Assembly (NCBI GenBank): GCA_027475525.1
Contig: JAMWFC010000088.1
Location: 74,757 to 138,756, forward strand
Direction of reading: 5' to 3'
Length of the DNA stretch: 64,000 nucleotides
Source of the DNA: Macrolepiota albuminosa
Taxonomy: Eukaryota > Basidiomycota > Agaricomycetes > Agaricales > Agaricaceae
Shown: positions 8,842-20,899 of the stretch, one piece after another
Position numbering within the stretch: the first letter of the stretch is position 1
Layout of the letters: every line of letters starts with the position of its first letter
Position numbers and translations under genes: made by a program
Notes under the pieces: model-generated
What the model was told of the DNA's origin: nothing
The model's database searches: none
The model's input: only the letters and a program-made list of their open reading frames with translations

Positions 8842-11159
8842 ATGATTGATTAAATTCTGCATCAATAGCTTTCTTCCATTGGATAGCATTAGGAGAAATT
8901 GATGCAGCATTGACATCAGATTCAGATATAGCAACAAAAGCAGCATGGATGGCTTGTTCTTTGCTTTCACCATCATTGTCTTGCATATATTGCTTTGGGA
9001 TCCATTTTTCATGAGTAGAAGGAGCTCACATTGGTAGGTTTTCCTATTTTTTCATTTTTTAAGGAGCTGGAGGCACCTGTAGTATCTCAGAACATTGCAC
9101 AGGAGTCGATGATTATAATGGATAAGTTAATTCTTCAGTGGGCATACTACCTTCTGAAGTGCTAGCATAGGTGTCATTGCCTTTAGTTACCTGGCTCAGG
9201 TCAGATGGTTGAGCAGATACAAATATCTTTTGAGGAACATTGTTGTCAGGATACAATTTGGTATTGATTAAATTGTTGATTCTATTAGATAGTGACTGAC
9301 TGGCAACAGTGTTGACTTGGGCCAACTCGCTTAGAATGTTGTCTTCATGAAATTGTACATTGTGAGACGTAATTAGTTTTCTATTTTTGAAATTCTTGAG
9401 TCGATAACCTTTTGTTTCATCAGCCCACCATCCCAACATATGTACTCATACAGCTTGTGATTTGAGTTTACCATGTCTGACCTCTTTCAGGACATGAGCC
9501 TACCTATAAGATCCAAATACTTGAAGGTAGGATACATCAGGTTTTTCACCTGTCCTGCTTCATTTGGTGTAGGGGATTTTTCCATCAAAAGCTGAAGTTG
9601 GGGTAATGCTGCGTATATAGACAGCATATATAAATACTTCTCCCCAGTATTGTAAGTTCATCCTGGCAGCGTGCAGCATGCTTCAAGTCATCTCTATCAA
9701 GATTGCAATGGCTCATTTAATGATTCTGTTCTATTGAGAACGGTAGAAATTAGTTGTTTCATGTTTTATTCTATTTATTGTACAGAATTTGTTCATCACA
9801 GAGTTAATAAATTCTGTTCCATTGTTGGTTCAGATTATTTTGATAAGTCGACCAGTCTGATGCTCAAGTCAAGCAACTACAACACGCACCTCAGCACAAG
9901 TTTGTTTCTTGTGTTTCAATAATCTTCTTATAGGATAACAACAGCTCACTTCAACAATTACCAGTATGTACAGGTTGCTATCCCAAGTCGGAACATTCAT
10001 GGAACATATTAAATCAATCACTAGGAGTTCATTTAGTTCATACTTCTTAGTGCTGATTTCAGGTAGAGGAGGTCTGGTAGATTTTCCCTCCATATATCTG
10101 CTACAAAAACACTTGAACTCATTTGGTAGAGTGATTTTCAATTCTGAGACCAGTTGCTTATTGGCCATGGATTTGATCATCCTAGGGCTGATGTGTCCTA
10201 ATTGGCAGTGCCATAGACACATTGTAGACTTGCTTGCAATATATGTGACATGTCCATCGCATGTTTCAATGTGCATTCAGTTGATTCTATATATAGTTCT
10301 GTAAGAGCCTACCAAGTTTGCTCACATAAATTTACAATTGTCCCAGAATAGGCTGAGACTATATCAAAGTCCAATGATTGTGGCTTCTGCACGTTGAAGT
10401 AGTCCCATGCTTATAAAATTTGCTTCTAGATTGGAACCATGCAGAACATTGTTCAATTGAATATTGTTAGTACTGTCTGACACATTCGTGCATAAAATGA
10501 TGGATCCTATGCTGATAATGGGCAATTTGTTAAAACCACCTACAGATATGTATTGATTATTGACATCACAATATTTGAAAAATCACTGGTGGTTAGAGAG
10601 CATGTGACAAGATGCGGTGCTATCTAGTAGTAGCCTGGCAGGCATTCTGTTATTGGAGGCCATCAATACTTTGCCTACCTTGCAGAGTTCATCATATGTA
10701 TTTATTGCCAAATTGGCATTGCCAAGACTTTTTAGTTTCTTTGGCTTTGGGCACTATGTGCTCCAATGCCCTTTATTGCCACAGTTATGACATATATTGT
10801 TGGGTTTTGGTTCTCTTTTAACTTTTGCTTTTGTTTTCTTTGAGCTTTGAACATCATTATTTTTTGACGGTTTGTTCTCAGGTGACAGAGCCTTTAGATT
10901 GCATAACATTGTATAGTTTCTGGTGTTCCTTCTGTACAACCACAAAAGGACTATCAGCAGTAGGACACATAGTAGTAAAGCAACCAGGATAGTCATTAGG
11001 AGGTTTAAGAGGGCATTTGTCATTGCCAGATACAACTCCCCAAAGAGACTTGGCCAGTAAGGTGGATTGCATATTGTCTGACCATACATGATAATTTGCA
11101 CCATTAAACTTCAAAAATTGTAGAGTCTTAAAAGTAGATTTGTGATTCTCAGAGCCCAT
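8842..11159 (-). pseudogene. Copia-3 relic, reverse orientation
   Basis: Reads leftward from 11159. Gag start (FLKFNGANYHVWSDNMQST) is followed by zinc knuckle CHNCGNKGH near 10790, protease with DSTAS in place of DSGAS near 10615, GAG-pre-integrase WHCQLGHISPRM near 10200, the beginning of integrase (9870), the post-integrase segment GYRLKNFKNRKLI near 9390, and the N-terminal reverse-transcriptase linker near 8900. Multiple stops and frameshifts; the integrase catalytic core and most of RT/RNase H are missing. Very few CpG remain. LTRs were not recognised. Confidence 0.75.
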
Positions 11160-11359
11160 AATCTGTCACAGCAAAGCCATAATTGATGTATAAATTGTAT
11201 ATATTAATACAAAATGACTTTAGGTTACTGCAGGTTTTAAATAAGTTTTGATGGTAAAATATATGTTTTTACATATTAGTAAGCAGTATAACAAATGAGA
11301 TTATAAATTGTGTTTCAAATATACGCAACAAATAATGAGCATAAGACTGTGGCGTTTCA

Positions 11360-14290
11360 TAGTCAGACAGTGTTTTTGTCAATAAGGATGCATTGGCCTT
11401 CAATGATTTCAAACGTGGAACCTTTTCACCAAAATACTTTAATGACTATGAAATTCCAGTGATCGAACATACTCTTTGGATGCAGCAACTGATTTGGATT
11501 TCCAAGCAATAGAAGAGGAGGTGAGAGAAGCATTGATAGCACAGAAGTGGACAGGGAAGTTTGAATCTTTGACAGCATTGTACAGGTCCAGAATTTTTAC
11601 TGTTGCTGAAAAGAATGAGATAAGGATAGTATAAGATGTGCAAGAATTAAACAAGGTTACAGAAACAAAACACAGCATTACCTCCAAGAGTGGATGATTT
11701 TGTGGAAGAATTTGTAGGAAGGGGGGTTTATGGGTTGTGCAATTTTTTTTTCAGGATATGATGGGAGGAGACTGGCAAAGATTTTGAGGCTGTTGATGAT
11801 GTTTAAGTGCATCCTTGGAGCAAGAAGAGGAACAACATTACCTTGGAGAGCAACAAATTCCTTGTTAGAATTCCAGAAATGTATTGATCATACAATCAAA
11901 AAGGAGATGGAGGCTCAATCACTTAATGGTAAAGGGTTCATTGATGATGTAGGAATAATAGGACCTAAATCATGGTATAAAAGAATCAAGATTGTGCCAG
12001 GGATCAGAAAAGCAATTTACGAGTATGCAACAATTTTGGACTAGTTCTTTGTGTGATTTATTGAAGCAGAGATTACAGCTTCAGGAAAAAAGCTTGTTCT
12101 GGCAATGCCTATGTTAAACATTGTGGGCACAGCTGTTTCAATAGACGGTTGGCACTTGAAACAAGAGTTGGTCACTAGAGTTGAGAAATAGCCTGTTTTT
12201 GAGGACATGTCAGATGTTAGGTCATTTTTGGGAACTACAGGGATGGGGCAGAGATGAATTAGAAACTTTTCTCTGGTTGCAAAACCGTTGACAATGCTGA
12301 CCAGAGGATCAGAGAAAGACTTCTTTTTTTGGAGAGAACAAATCACAAGCAATGCAATGGACACAATCAAAGATCTCATGACAACAGCTTCAGTTCTTAT
12401 TGTAATCAAATACAAAGATGCAAGGAGACATTCAAAGTTGGACTCTTTGGCAGGAGGAGACTTAAATGGGTTAGTGGTTGTGAGAGTGGACTCATGCAAG
12501 AACAGGGCAGGTTGGATTCTTCAGCAATTCAGAGGGAAAGAGAAGAAGCCAGCATTGTTTGGGTTATGCACCTTTAATGACATGGAATCAAGATATTCAC
12601 AACCAAAGTATGAGCTGTATAGACTTTTTTGCATTGAAGGCATTGAGACACAGGATATGGGGAGTCTATTTTTGCATAGATGTTGATGCAAAATGATTCA
12701 GAATTCTGACTTACTGAAATGTGCTGATGACCAGATAGATCCTTTACATGTCACTTTTTGACTTCTTTCTGAATCACGTATCTGCACAGTTACATCAAGA
12801 GCCAGACAGACTTTCAAGGAGAAGGAAAGTGGGAGATGATTTGGAGGATTCAGATGTAGAAGAGTTTCTGGATAAGTTTATTGGGTGCAGCATTCAGAAA
12901 CAGAAACAACATTTTGAAATAACTTTGGATCAGTTGTTGGAACCTGAAGAAGGTATCAAGTAGAGGTCTATGGCCTTCACTGCTCTGGTGGAACATCTGA
13001 GGGTAATGCCAAACACTCTCTATGCAACCTATCAGATGAGCACCTCTGCACTTTATATGCCAATATTCAGAACTAACAATGGAGACTGCTTTGAGGAGAG
13101 TGATAGAACTGGCAGTAGGGGAAATGAAGAAGGGCATGGACTGGTTGCAACATGTTTATTATCAGAAACATGTCAGGAGACTCCTCATTTCTTCCTTCTT
13201 TCACTCCTTATCTCTTCACTCTCCTTTTAATCATTTCCTTATTTCTTCTATCATTCTCTTATTTTGCTCTTTCTATTCTCTCAACACTATTTGTTAGTAC
13301 TATTCTCAGCCTTTGAGGTGCTCTGGTTCTTTAGCTATCATTCAAACAAGTGTGGGCCCTTCAGCACCACTTCCAGACTGCTTATATAAGCTAGAGTTTG
13401 CCTTTCTGACTTCCAAAGTCTGGAGTTTCCCTGCCTTGTTTGCACAGTTGTTTGGTTAGTCAATTTTTGAGTTTTTAAGGTTTTGTTGTACTGTACAGTT
13501 GTTTCCCATGCTTCAGAAGCCCCAGAAGCATCCAACCTGGCATAGAAAATCCCTAGACTTGTTCTCTTTGGATCTCCCTCTGCTAGCTGTGTGACTGAGC
13601 CACAGCCTCTAGAGGTCACCCTTACAGAATTGCAGTCATGGTATCATCACCTTATCATCTGGAGAGGAATGGAATAGTGGAGAGAGCCTATAGAACCTTG
13701 TGCAATTCAATCCTGAAGGCATGTGGGCATGGTACTGGAAAATGGCCTTTATTTGTGGATGCAGGTCTTTTGGCTATGAGAACAACAACTTCACAAATGA
13801 CAGGATACACTCCTTATTTCCTGTTGTATGGCCATCAACTGTTTTTTGCCTTTGACATGATGGATGTGACTTGGGAGGCATTAGAATGGGATCAGGTTAG
13901 AACCACAGAAGATTTACTTGCTGTGTAAATGAAGCAACTGGTAGAAGAGATGAAAAGTTGGTAGTTGTCTTTGAGCAGCAGAAGAAAGCCAGGGAGAAGG
14001 TGGTCAAAGCATTTAATGAGAAGTATTGGAGAATACTGTTGAGTGGAGACTTTGCTGAGAGTACATAGATGCTTGTTTATAAAACCTGGTTGGAAGGTCA
14101 GAAAGGACATAAATTTGCTCTTCAATAGTCTGAGCCATATATTATTCATCAAAGACTCAGAGACATGACTTATCAGCTTCACGAGCTTAACAGGGCAATT
14201 AAATATGAATTGGTTGCTGCAAGCAGATTCAAAATTTTTTATTACAGAGAGGAATTTCAAATGATTAGGACAGTGGGATCATCATGAGAG
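11360..14290 (+). pseudogene. Ty3/Gypsy pol relic
   Basis: Frame-shifting fragments in order: LAFNDFKRGTFSPKYFNDYE (about 11385), RT with SGYDGRRLAK (11755) and GFIDDVGIIGP (11935; FIDD is the catalytic motif), connection with DVRSFLGTTGMGQR, RNase H with GAGWIL-like RAGWILQQF and FNDMESRYSQPKYELY (about 12500-12620), then HVSAQLHQEPDRLSRRRK, an integrase N-terminal piece (LQHVYYQK, about 13130), and after LTR-X copy 2 the integrase end ERNGIVERAYRTL and the C-terminal tether. I recognise this as a common mushroom Gypsy family. Stops, frameshifts and CpG loss show age. About 570 bp of integrase, including two catalytic Asp codons, is missing at the LTR-X site. Confidence 0.8.
13171..13626 (+). 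repeat. LTR-X, copy 2 (456 bp, no TSD)
   Basis: Same ends as copy 1 (TGTCAGGAGACTCC...CCCTTACA). It lacks the 77-bp tandem duplication, and it lacks exactly the 63-nt GTGAGT...CTGCCAG segment found in copies 1, 4 and 5. Flanks AAACA and GAATT do not match, and the host Gypsy integrase is missing sequence here, so a deletion or ectopic recombination accompanied this copy. Confidence 0.83.
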
Positions 14291-16139
14291 ACTTGGTTGG
14301 GCAAAGAGAATTGTGACCTTGAGAGAAGAGGCTCCTTCACATGGTATGGTGGAGACTAGGTGTTAAAAGTTAACAAGGAAGCCATAACAATTGATGAGAT
14401 GTGCAAAGATGGGTTGTCACTGTTGAAGTTTCTGAATGTGGGATGATTGGCTGCTAAGTATGCATTGAATAACAATGAGGTCATTATCAAAGGAATCCAT
14501 GATCTGTGGTAGGAGAATAGACTCTGCAGATATGCTGTGAAGGAGGTATGGCATGTGAAATAGATTCTACATGAACAAGAGGAAGTTTACATAAAACAAT
14601 AAGAAATGGGAAGTAGAGAGGGTGAATGAAAAGTTAGATGAACAGATTGGGAAATCAAGTGTATAAGTATGGCAAGAGGAAAATAAAGTTTGCAATTGTG
14701 AGACCAACCAGCAGTTGAAATGTAAATATGAGTGGAAATTGACAATGAAAGGTGCTCAGGACAGAGATCTGCAATCCAGAGAACCTGTAGAATAGATATA
14801 AAAAGGATGCCTTAACAAATAAAAAGATAGGTTTTTACACCCCACAGTTTCTGGTCTCAAACTAAGCTTGATTCATGCATTTTGTACTCTTGACTTGAGC
14901 TGAGCTTGATCCTTCAGCACTACTTGGAGTTTGATTAATGTTTGGCCCAACATCCAATACTGTGTGCTTGTTGTCTTCAGCAGCATACTCAGATTCCTTC
15001 AGCTTCTCAGAGTCTTTGCTTCTTAGTTGTGGCTCTGTTCTTGGCTTTTGGCAGGCTGATTTGCAGTCTGGCAATGTTTGCTTTGTTGTTCTCATCTAAA
15101 TAGCATGTTGTCTCTCTACCTGTCTAGTTTTAAGACAACACTATAACTACTCTTTTTCTGTGATCTGTCTGAGACTGAAAACTCTCTCTTTTACTAGATC
15201 TTGTCCATTACTAGGCTACAATATTCTGTCATGATGCCATGGACAATACTACACATCTGCACTACATACCCTCATTTATCTGTTCAAACCAACTTCTATC
15301 CTTACCCTCTTTATCTGATTTTTTCAACTTTGTTTTCAATTCATCAGATAGCCCCACCCACTTCCACACTATAAACCATGCCATACAATAAATTCCACAA
15401 TCCTTGATAGCACAGCATGGCAGATTTATGGCTGTAAACTATAATATATAGCTACAGTAATGCTAGATTTATTTAAAACATATATTTACTGTTAGAAATC
15501 AGACTGTATATTGCTAAGACAACATCAGATTAGGGTGTAACAGCAACACTCTCAAAGTCTAAACCCCTTGAGTAGCTTCATGCTGACAAATACTGCAGCA
15601 AGAGGTTATGGGTTTGAACTGCATCCCCCACCTAGGTACCTACCCCAATCACCATCACAGGGTACCTGGTTTCAGCCATTTCAGCTGCATAAGGGCAAGT
15701 TTAGTGGATATTATGAATAAAAAATTCATGAGTCCTACACTGTCTCTTGGACAAAAATCCAGAATTTATGCATAAATGCATTCCTGCTCTTTGTAATGTG
15801 GAGGTCTGATCCCTTTACAGGAGCAGGTTACACCACAATATTCTGGCCCATAGAAGTTGTCTATTGAGAACTGTCTATGGTGTCTACAATGATACTACCA
15901 AAAAAAAACAATATCAAATTAGTCCTCAGTCTAATATAAGTAACTGATGGTATTCTACAATACTTCCATGTTTATATAGGTATGGGTGGACAATGGGGCC
16001 ATTGTCCATAATATAAGTATATTGTACTAAGTGGATATAATAATGTAGTGAGTGGCTCTGACTGCAATCCTGTGTGATAAGTGACTGTGTGATGTTATTG
16101 AGGTCAATGTCCCACATTTACAACTTATTTGAGATAATT
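14291..16139. other. CpG-poor decayed DNA, no recognisable gene
   Basis: Scattered short open frames only, none resembling a family I know. A 77-codon minus-strand frame (14862-15095) is Ser/Lys/Glu-rich and is probably fortuitous. At about 15600-15630 GGGTTTGAACTGC resembles a pol III B box and could be a decayed tRNA-derived repeat. The first part may be the far 3' end of the Gypsy relic. Confidence 0.4.
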
Positions 16140-17729
16140 TAAGTCTTTGCTTGACAATCATAAATGTTCAAATGGTCTCAGAGTGCAAACTGGCATAACA
16201 AAGTGAAATTGTATCTTGTCTTTCTGAGAATATATGCTCAACAGCAACAGCAGATCCTAATAATAAGTTAAAACAGGTGAAGAGCTGTTTATCAGGAATT
16301 GCTAGAATATCTTGTGCAGGACAATACAAATTAGAGTATTGCACTCACCAGCTAAACCACCACTAGAGAGAGTCACAATGGTTGAATGATTCCAGACTAA
16401 GCTTAAAATAGTCATCAAGTTTATTGAGAACTTGTATACTCTTGTTCTTGTAGTATGCCATGAAGCTGAACTTTGTTGACATTTGGTATGAGACATTTCA
16501 GTTGTAGCTGACTGGAACATCTCAAACTAATCTGCTATTTGAGTGATAGCAGCCCATTCAGCCTCTAAGAGCTCAAGAGAACATAGGTTCTTATGTAGGC
16601 TAACAAAATTATCAACAATAGAGTGATAGTTAAATGCACAGCCTTGATAAATGATATACATCAGCAAAGTATATAAATTTGCAAAGACCTTACACATCAT
16701 CTGGTGTGTTGAATACCATTGTGTTTATACATCTAGAATCAGCATCAAAGCATGCTTCACCTTTCTAGTTCCATTTTTTTTGAAGTTCCTCAGAGACCTG
16801 GCAAAGCCAGCTTTGCTTCCATTGGGGACTAGAGCAAACAGCACAAACTATTTTTCAAAGCTAGCCAGAAATGTTAAGTGGCATCTGAACATATGAAAAA
16901 TAAAATAGCTTACCTTGTCAACACTGTAAAAATGTCATTGAATGATTCAATGGAAGGTTTGAAGGTTTGCATTTCATCATTGTCTTGACCATTTTGTGCA
17001 GCAGCCAGATCATCACCATTGTGATTACTAACTACTATTAAAGAGTGCTACAATATCATCTTGATAATTACCACTCTGTGATCTTTTCTTCTTGGCTTCA
17101 GTGCTTGAGAACACACCAATAGACTTAAGAAGCTACAAAATTGTCAATATAATTTATTTTAGAGCAGTCTTGATGAATCTTGATTGCTGCAAGATGCACT
17201 GTGTGGGGCATACATTGTAATTGTGCCCATGAGCTTTTTAAAGAAATTACTGCTGCTCTGGCATGACACTCAATGCTGTCAACCAGAGTGTCATTATTAG
17301 AAGCATTATCTAATATAAAGACAAAGATTTAGAGAAGGATAAGTCAAAGGAGGTGTCATGAAATGAGATTTATACCTGCTTTTTGACTCCATACATGACA
17401 AAGGTATCCCACACAGCCTCAGCCATATTTTCACCAGAATGTTCACTTATGAGCTCATGAAAATTAATGAAGAGTTCTTCTAATGTGTAATGCCAGTTGC
17501 CAAATGCTGTTACTGCACATAGAGACATCACAATGGTACATGTCATATATTGTACAGGAGCTTGCTTTGTGCCATACCATACATGTCTAGCAGCATCCAC
17601 TACACTGTAGTGAAGCAGTTCCCACAGTGCCATGAACATGTCATAATATGCTGTATGACATGGTCCAGTGGATTGATAAAAAGTGGGCACACACATGCAC
17701 ATGCAGGCACAGCAGATGCCAGCAAACAC
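16140..17729 (-). pseudogene. hAT-family transposase relic
   Basis: Minus-strand reading gives, in order, ELISEHSGENMAEAVWDTF (about 17400-17470), DNASNNDTLVDSIE (about 17280), CMPHTVHLAAIK (about 17205), SSPQWKQSWLCQV (near 16800) and the dimerisation region GSAVAVEHIFSERQDTISL (about 16200-16255). These match the RNase-H-like core and hAT dimerisation domain of mushroom hAT transposases. Many stops and shifts; no terminal inverted repeats were recognised. Non-functional. Confidence 0.8.
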
Positions 17730-18920
17730 TAGCAGACGTTGATGTGCATTAGCAGCTGCCAGCAGGCATTAGCCCATGAGTAAAAACCTCCTCTATTAGT
17801 GGACATCATGGCATGAGTAAACCCTCCTCAAGGTTCTCTACTTCTCTCCCCTCTTTCTTCCTCCTTGCAGCAACTAGAGGCTGCCAGCCTTCCCTTCCCT
17901 CCTTTTCTCACCTTCAATGCCAGCATATATCCACAAAAGAGCCCTGCAGACCTATGCAAGCCTATGCAAGCCACTAGCAGACATCTATGCAGATCTATGT
18001 TGACCTACTCAAATCTATGCAGACTCATGCAGGGCACTAGCAGACATCTGCAGAGGCTTATACAGGTCTACAGAGGCTGGTTGGACTAAAAAAAAGGTAA
18101 CTCTCATTTTTTTATGCTTGTAGGGAGGAATCAAACTCCTGGCTTTGGAGAAGCCTCCAGCAATAGAACACACTGATGATTTAACCGTTGCACCACAGGT
18201 CTGTTACTAACAGATAAAATCAAAGGTCAGATAACACAATGAATGGCCACCTACCTACGTCTCCACAGGTCCCTGTATGGATATTTAGAGGTGAAAAAGG
18301 TGCAGCATACCCCCCAAAAAGAGTTTTCATAGCTTGAAAGAAGCATTGGCATTAGCTGGTCATTAGCTAGCATTTGTTAGAATCTGTTGGCAGCTATCAG
18401 GTCCTATTAGCATCTGTTGGCATCCATTATCTATTTATTGGTATCTGTTGATATCTATAGGCATCTATTAGCAACCCTTAGCAACCCTCAGCATTGTCCA
18501 GCATCAGGATGGAAGAGGGATGAGGGTGGGGAAAACGAAGAAGAAAGGGGAAGAGGAGGAGTGTAGGTGTCCGCTAGCATGCCAGCAGATATAGCAGACA
18601 TTGGATATCAGGTCAGGGGAAAGGAGGGAAGCGGGGTGCATATGGTGGATAGAAGTAGATAGGAGTGGCATGTCAGGTAGTTTGGGAAGTGGAGAGGATG
18701 GCACTGGGGAGAAAGAGGAGGAAGGGCAAAAGGGGGGTGTATGAGTGTCAGCATGTGAGCCAGCTGACATTAGTGGATAGTAGCTGACATCCAAAGAAAT
18801 CTTCCTGTGTAAAAATAACAAATCATTTAGTAGGGACAGTGCTGGGTTGAAAGAAGAGAAATGTTCCATGGACCTGTGTCCTATCTATGAGCAGATGAAT
18901 AGATTAAATAAACTTACCAA
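17730..18920. repeat. Degenerate short-repeat tract
   Basis: Imperfect repetitions of words like AGCAGACATCTATGCAG (17960-18070) and AGCATCTGTTGGCA (18350-18480). GA-rich tract 18510-18740. No gene seen except the tRNA-like segment listed separately. Confidence 0.5.
18089..18200 (-). repeat. tRNA-like (SINE-type) segment
   Basis: On the minus strand TGGTGCAACGG (18195-18185) resembles a pol III A box, and AGTTTGATTCC (18137-18127) resembles a B box with two mismatches. An 8-T run follows (18096-18089), as in pol III termination. The predicted acceptor stem does not close, so a decayed tRNA-derived SINE is likelier than a working tRNA. Confidence 0.4.
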
Positions 18921-19336
18921 GATGGTGTCCTTTGACCAATATATGTATATTAACAAGTTGCAACAAGTTTTAGTGGTTCAGTGAAATATTTACCAATTGG
19001 TAATCTATCTTGTATCCAGTGGTGGGTTCAACTCCCATGCAGTGCATATAATATACTGGTGCAGGGATTTTTGTACTGCTGTGGGTTTGACTCCTCCGCC
19101 GTGCATCATAATAAGACTAATATCAAATAAATTTACTAAGATAGTGTTTTTTGATCAATTTATATGTATACCATAAGGTTGGAATATGTCTCGGTAGTTC
19201 AGTGGAATATCTATCAATTGATAATCTATATTGTGCCAAGCAGTGTGTTCCAATCCCACACAGTGCATAGATACTTTAATGCAGGTTTTTTTGTACCATG
19301 GTGGGTTCAACTCCCTAATATACCAGTGCCTCTTTT
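18921..19336 (+). repeat. Two tandem tRNA-derived SINE-like units
   Basis: Two diverged units of about 220 bp, each starting near AAATAAA(C/T)TTACTAAGAT. Unit 1 has A box TGGTTCAGTGA (18974) and perfect B box GGTTCAACTCC (19025). Unit 2 has perfect A box TAGTTCAGTGG (19195) and degenerate B box TGTTCCAATCC (19246). Additional B-box-like words follow in each (about 19080, and 19304 GGTTCAACTCC). Confidence 0.5.
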
Positions 19337-20790
19337 TCAGTTACTTGTACACCGTACATGCTTGTAGTAAGGCAGCTTCTCTTCAGCTTTCTTGACTACT
19401 TTTTCTTCTTTGCCATCACTAACAATGTCACTCAGAGCTGCAGCCATATAGGCTGCATAAATGTGTGTCTTAGGAGAGGAAAGACATTCTTTGGTGAAAT
19501 GCCTAACTCTCCTGCAGTTGTAACATCCAGGGAAGTCTCTCACTAATTTTCTCTAGGTTGCCCCCATGAATGCACCAGTCTGCCTCCATCCTGCTTTGAT
19601 TCTGACCTAAATAGATTTGACTATTTTTTGCTGATAAATATCCAGCAGGTCTCAGTCTAAGCCACTGGCCTACAAGAATTGTTTTTTGGATGATAAATTG
19701 CAAATTGCATTCTTTTTCATCTTTAACTATTTGGCCAGAAAGATTCTCACCTTCACTGCCTGACAGTTAACTGTTCCTTGATGTGAACTATACTGCTTAT
19801 AATGATTTGCAGTTCATGTCAACTGCTCATATCTAATGGCATACACCAAGAACTCAGTCACTGTGTTGACCTCAGAAGACAAATTATTGTTCTGTATCAA
19901 TGCCCTCCTTATATCTGCTAGTATTGTATTCAGGAATATCTCTCAAATTGTATACTTGTCTAGATAGATGGCCATATTCTGAGCATAACCAACCAAGTTA
20001 TTGTAGAAAGTTTGGACACTAGTCTGAGCATCATACACTGCCTTTTTAAAGATGTTGCAAGCTTCCTGCATTGTCACAGCATTGACAAATCTGTTATAGA
20101 GTTCTATAAGGACTTCTTTAAATGTTCAATGTAATTTATCACAATTGATGTGGAGAACATAATGGCAGAACCAGTTCTGCACATCTTCTTCTATGAATTT
20201 GTGTAGCACAAATATTCTTTCTTGGTCCATGTTGTCACTACCAATAGCAGCATGCTGCCAGATGGTAGCAGATTTCTATGGCCCAGTCCTCCAACTGAAA
20301 GAACCTGTATACTCTAGCATATGCCTATATATGCTTGCTATTGGATTTGCAGAGACTAACCCCTGCAGAAAACTTAAATCTGACTCCAAAAGAGTCATCC
20401 ACCAGTCAAATGAAGCAGTCATGCATATGATCTATATGGATCTGGACTGCCTCATTCATTTCAGATGTGCTTTTATGCAAGTCATGAGGAGTGGGCATGG
20501 AGAAGATCCAAAAACTACAAAACAGATGTTCATTTACTATTCTTTCCAGCTGCCTCACATCTTGGTTCACTGGTAGTATACCAGACTATATGCTACTATC
20601 ACAACAATTCTTATCATCTTGATTGTAATTTCTATGATCATGGCCTCCATTGTCATTATTGCAACAATTTTGCTCTCTGTTATTATAGTGTTTATTATTA
20701 TTGTCACTACTCTTCAGATTCCTATCTGGCTCAGCAATTCAAGCAGCAAACTGTCACTGCATGTCATTGATGGGCATCACCTCTTCACAC
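19337..20790 (-). pseudogene. Ty3/Gypsy gag relic
   Basis: Minus-strand reading: Asn-rich N-terminal low-complexity region (about 20720-20600), then a retrotransposon gag core with EEDVQNWFCHYVL, FKEVLIELYNRFVNA and NTVTEFLVYAIRYEQ (about 20210-19820), and zinc knuckle CYNCRRVRHFTKEC (CX2CX4HX4C, about 19520). Frameshifts and stops throughout, almost no CpG. Pol is absent; the relic ends next to the SINE-like repeats. Confidence 0.72.
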
Positions 20791-20899
20791 CCTTCAAATA
20801 TAGACTAATATGATCAACAATATGATAGCAAAAATATGGGGTATCTTTGATTAAACTGGCATTTTTTAGCCCTGTGTTAACATGGATTTTCTGTCATAG

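Noticed and set aside
18089..18200. Functional tRNA gene
   Set aside because: Acceptor stem does not pair and both boxes are degenerate.
20465..20813. Hydrophobic plus-strand frame that looks like a membrane protein
   Set aside because: It is the antisense of an Asn-rich gag segment (AAT/AAC codons read as Ile/Val).
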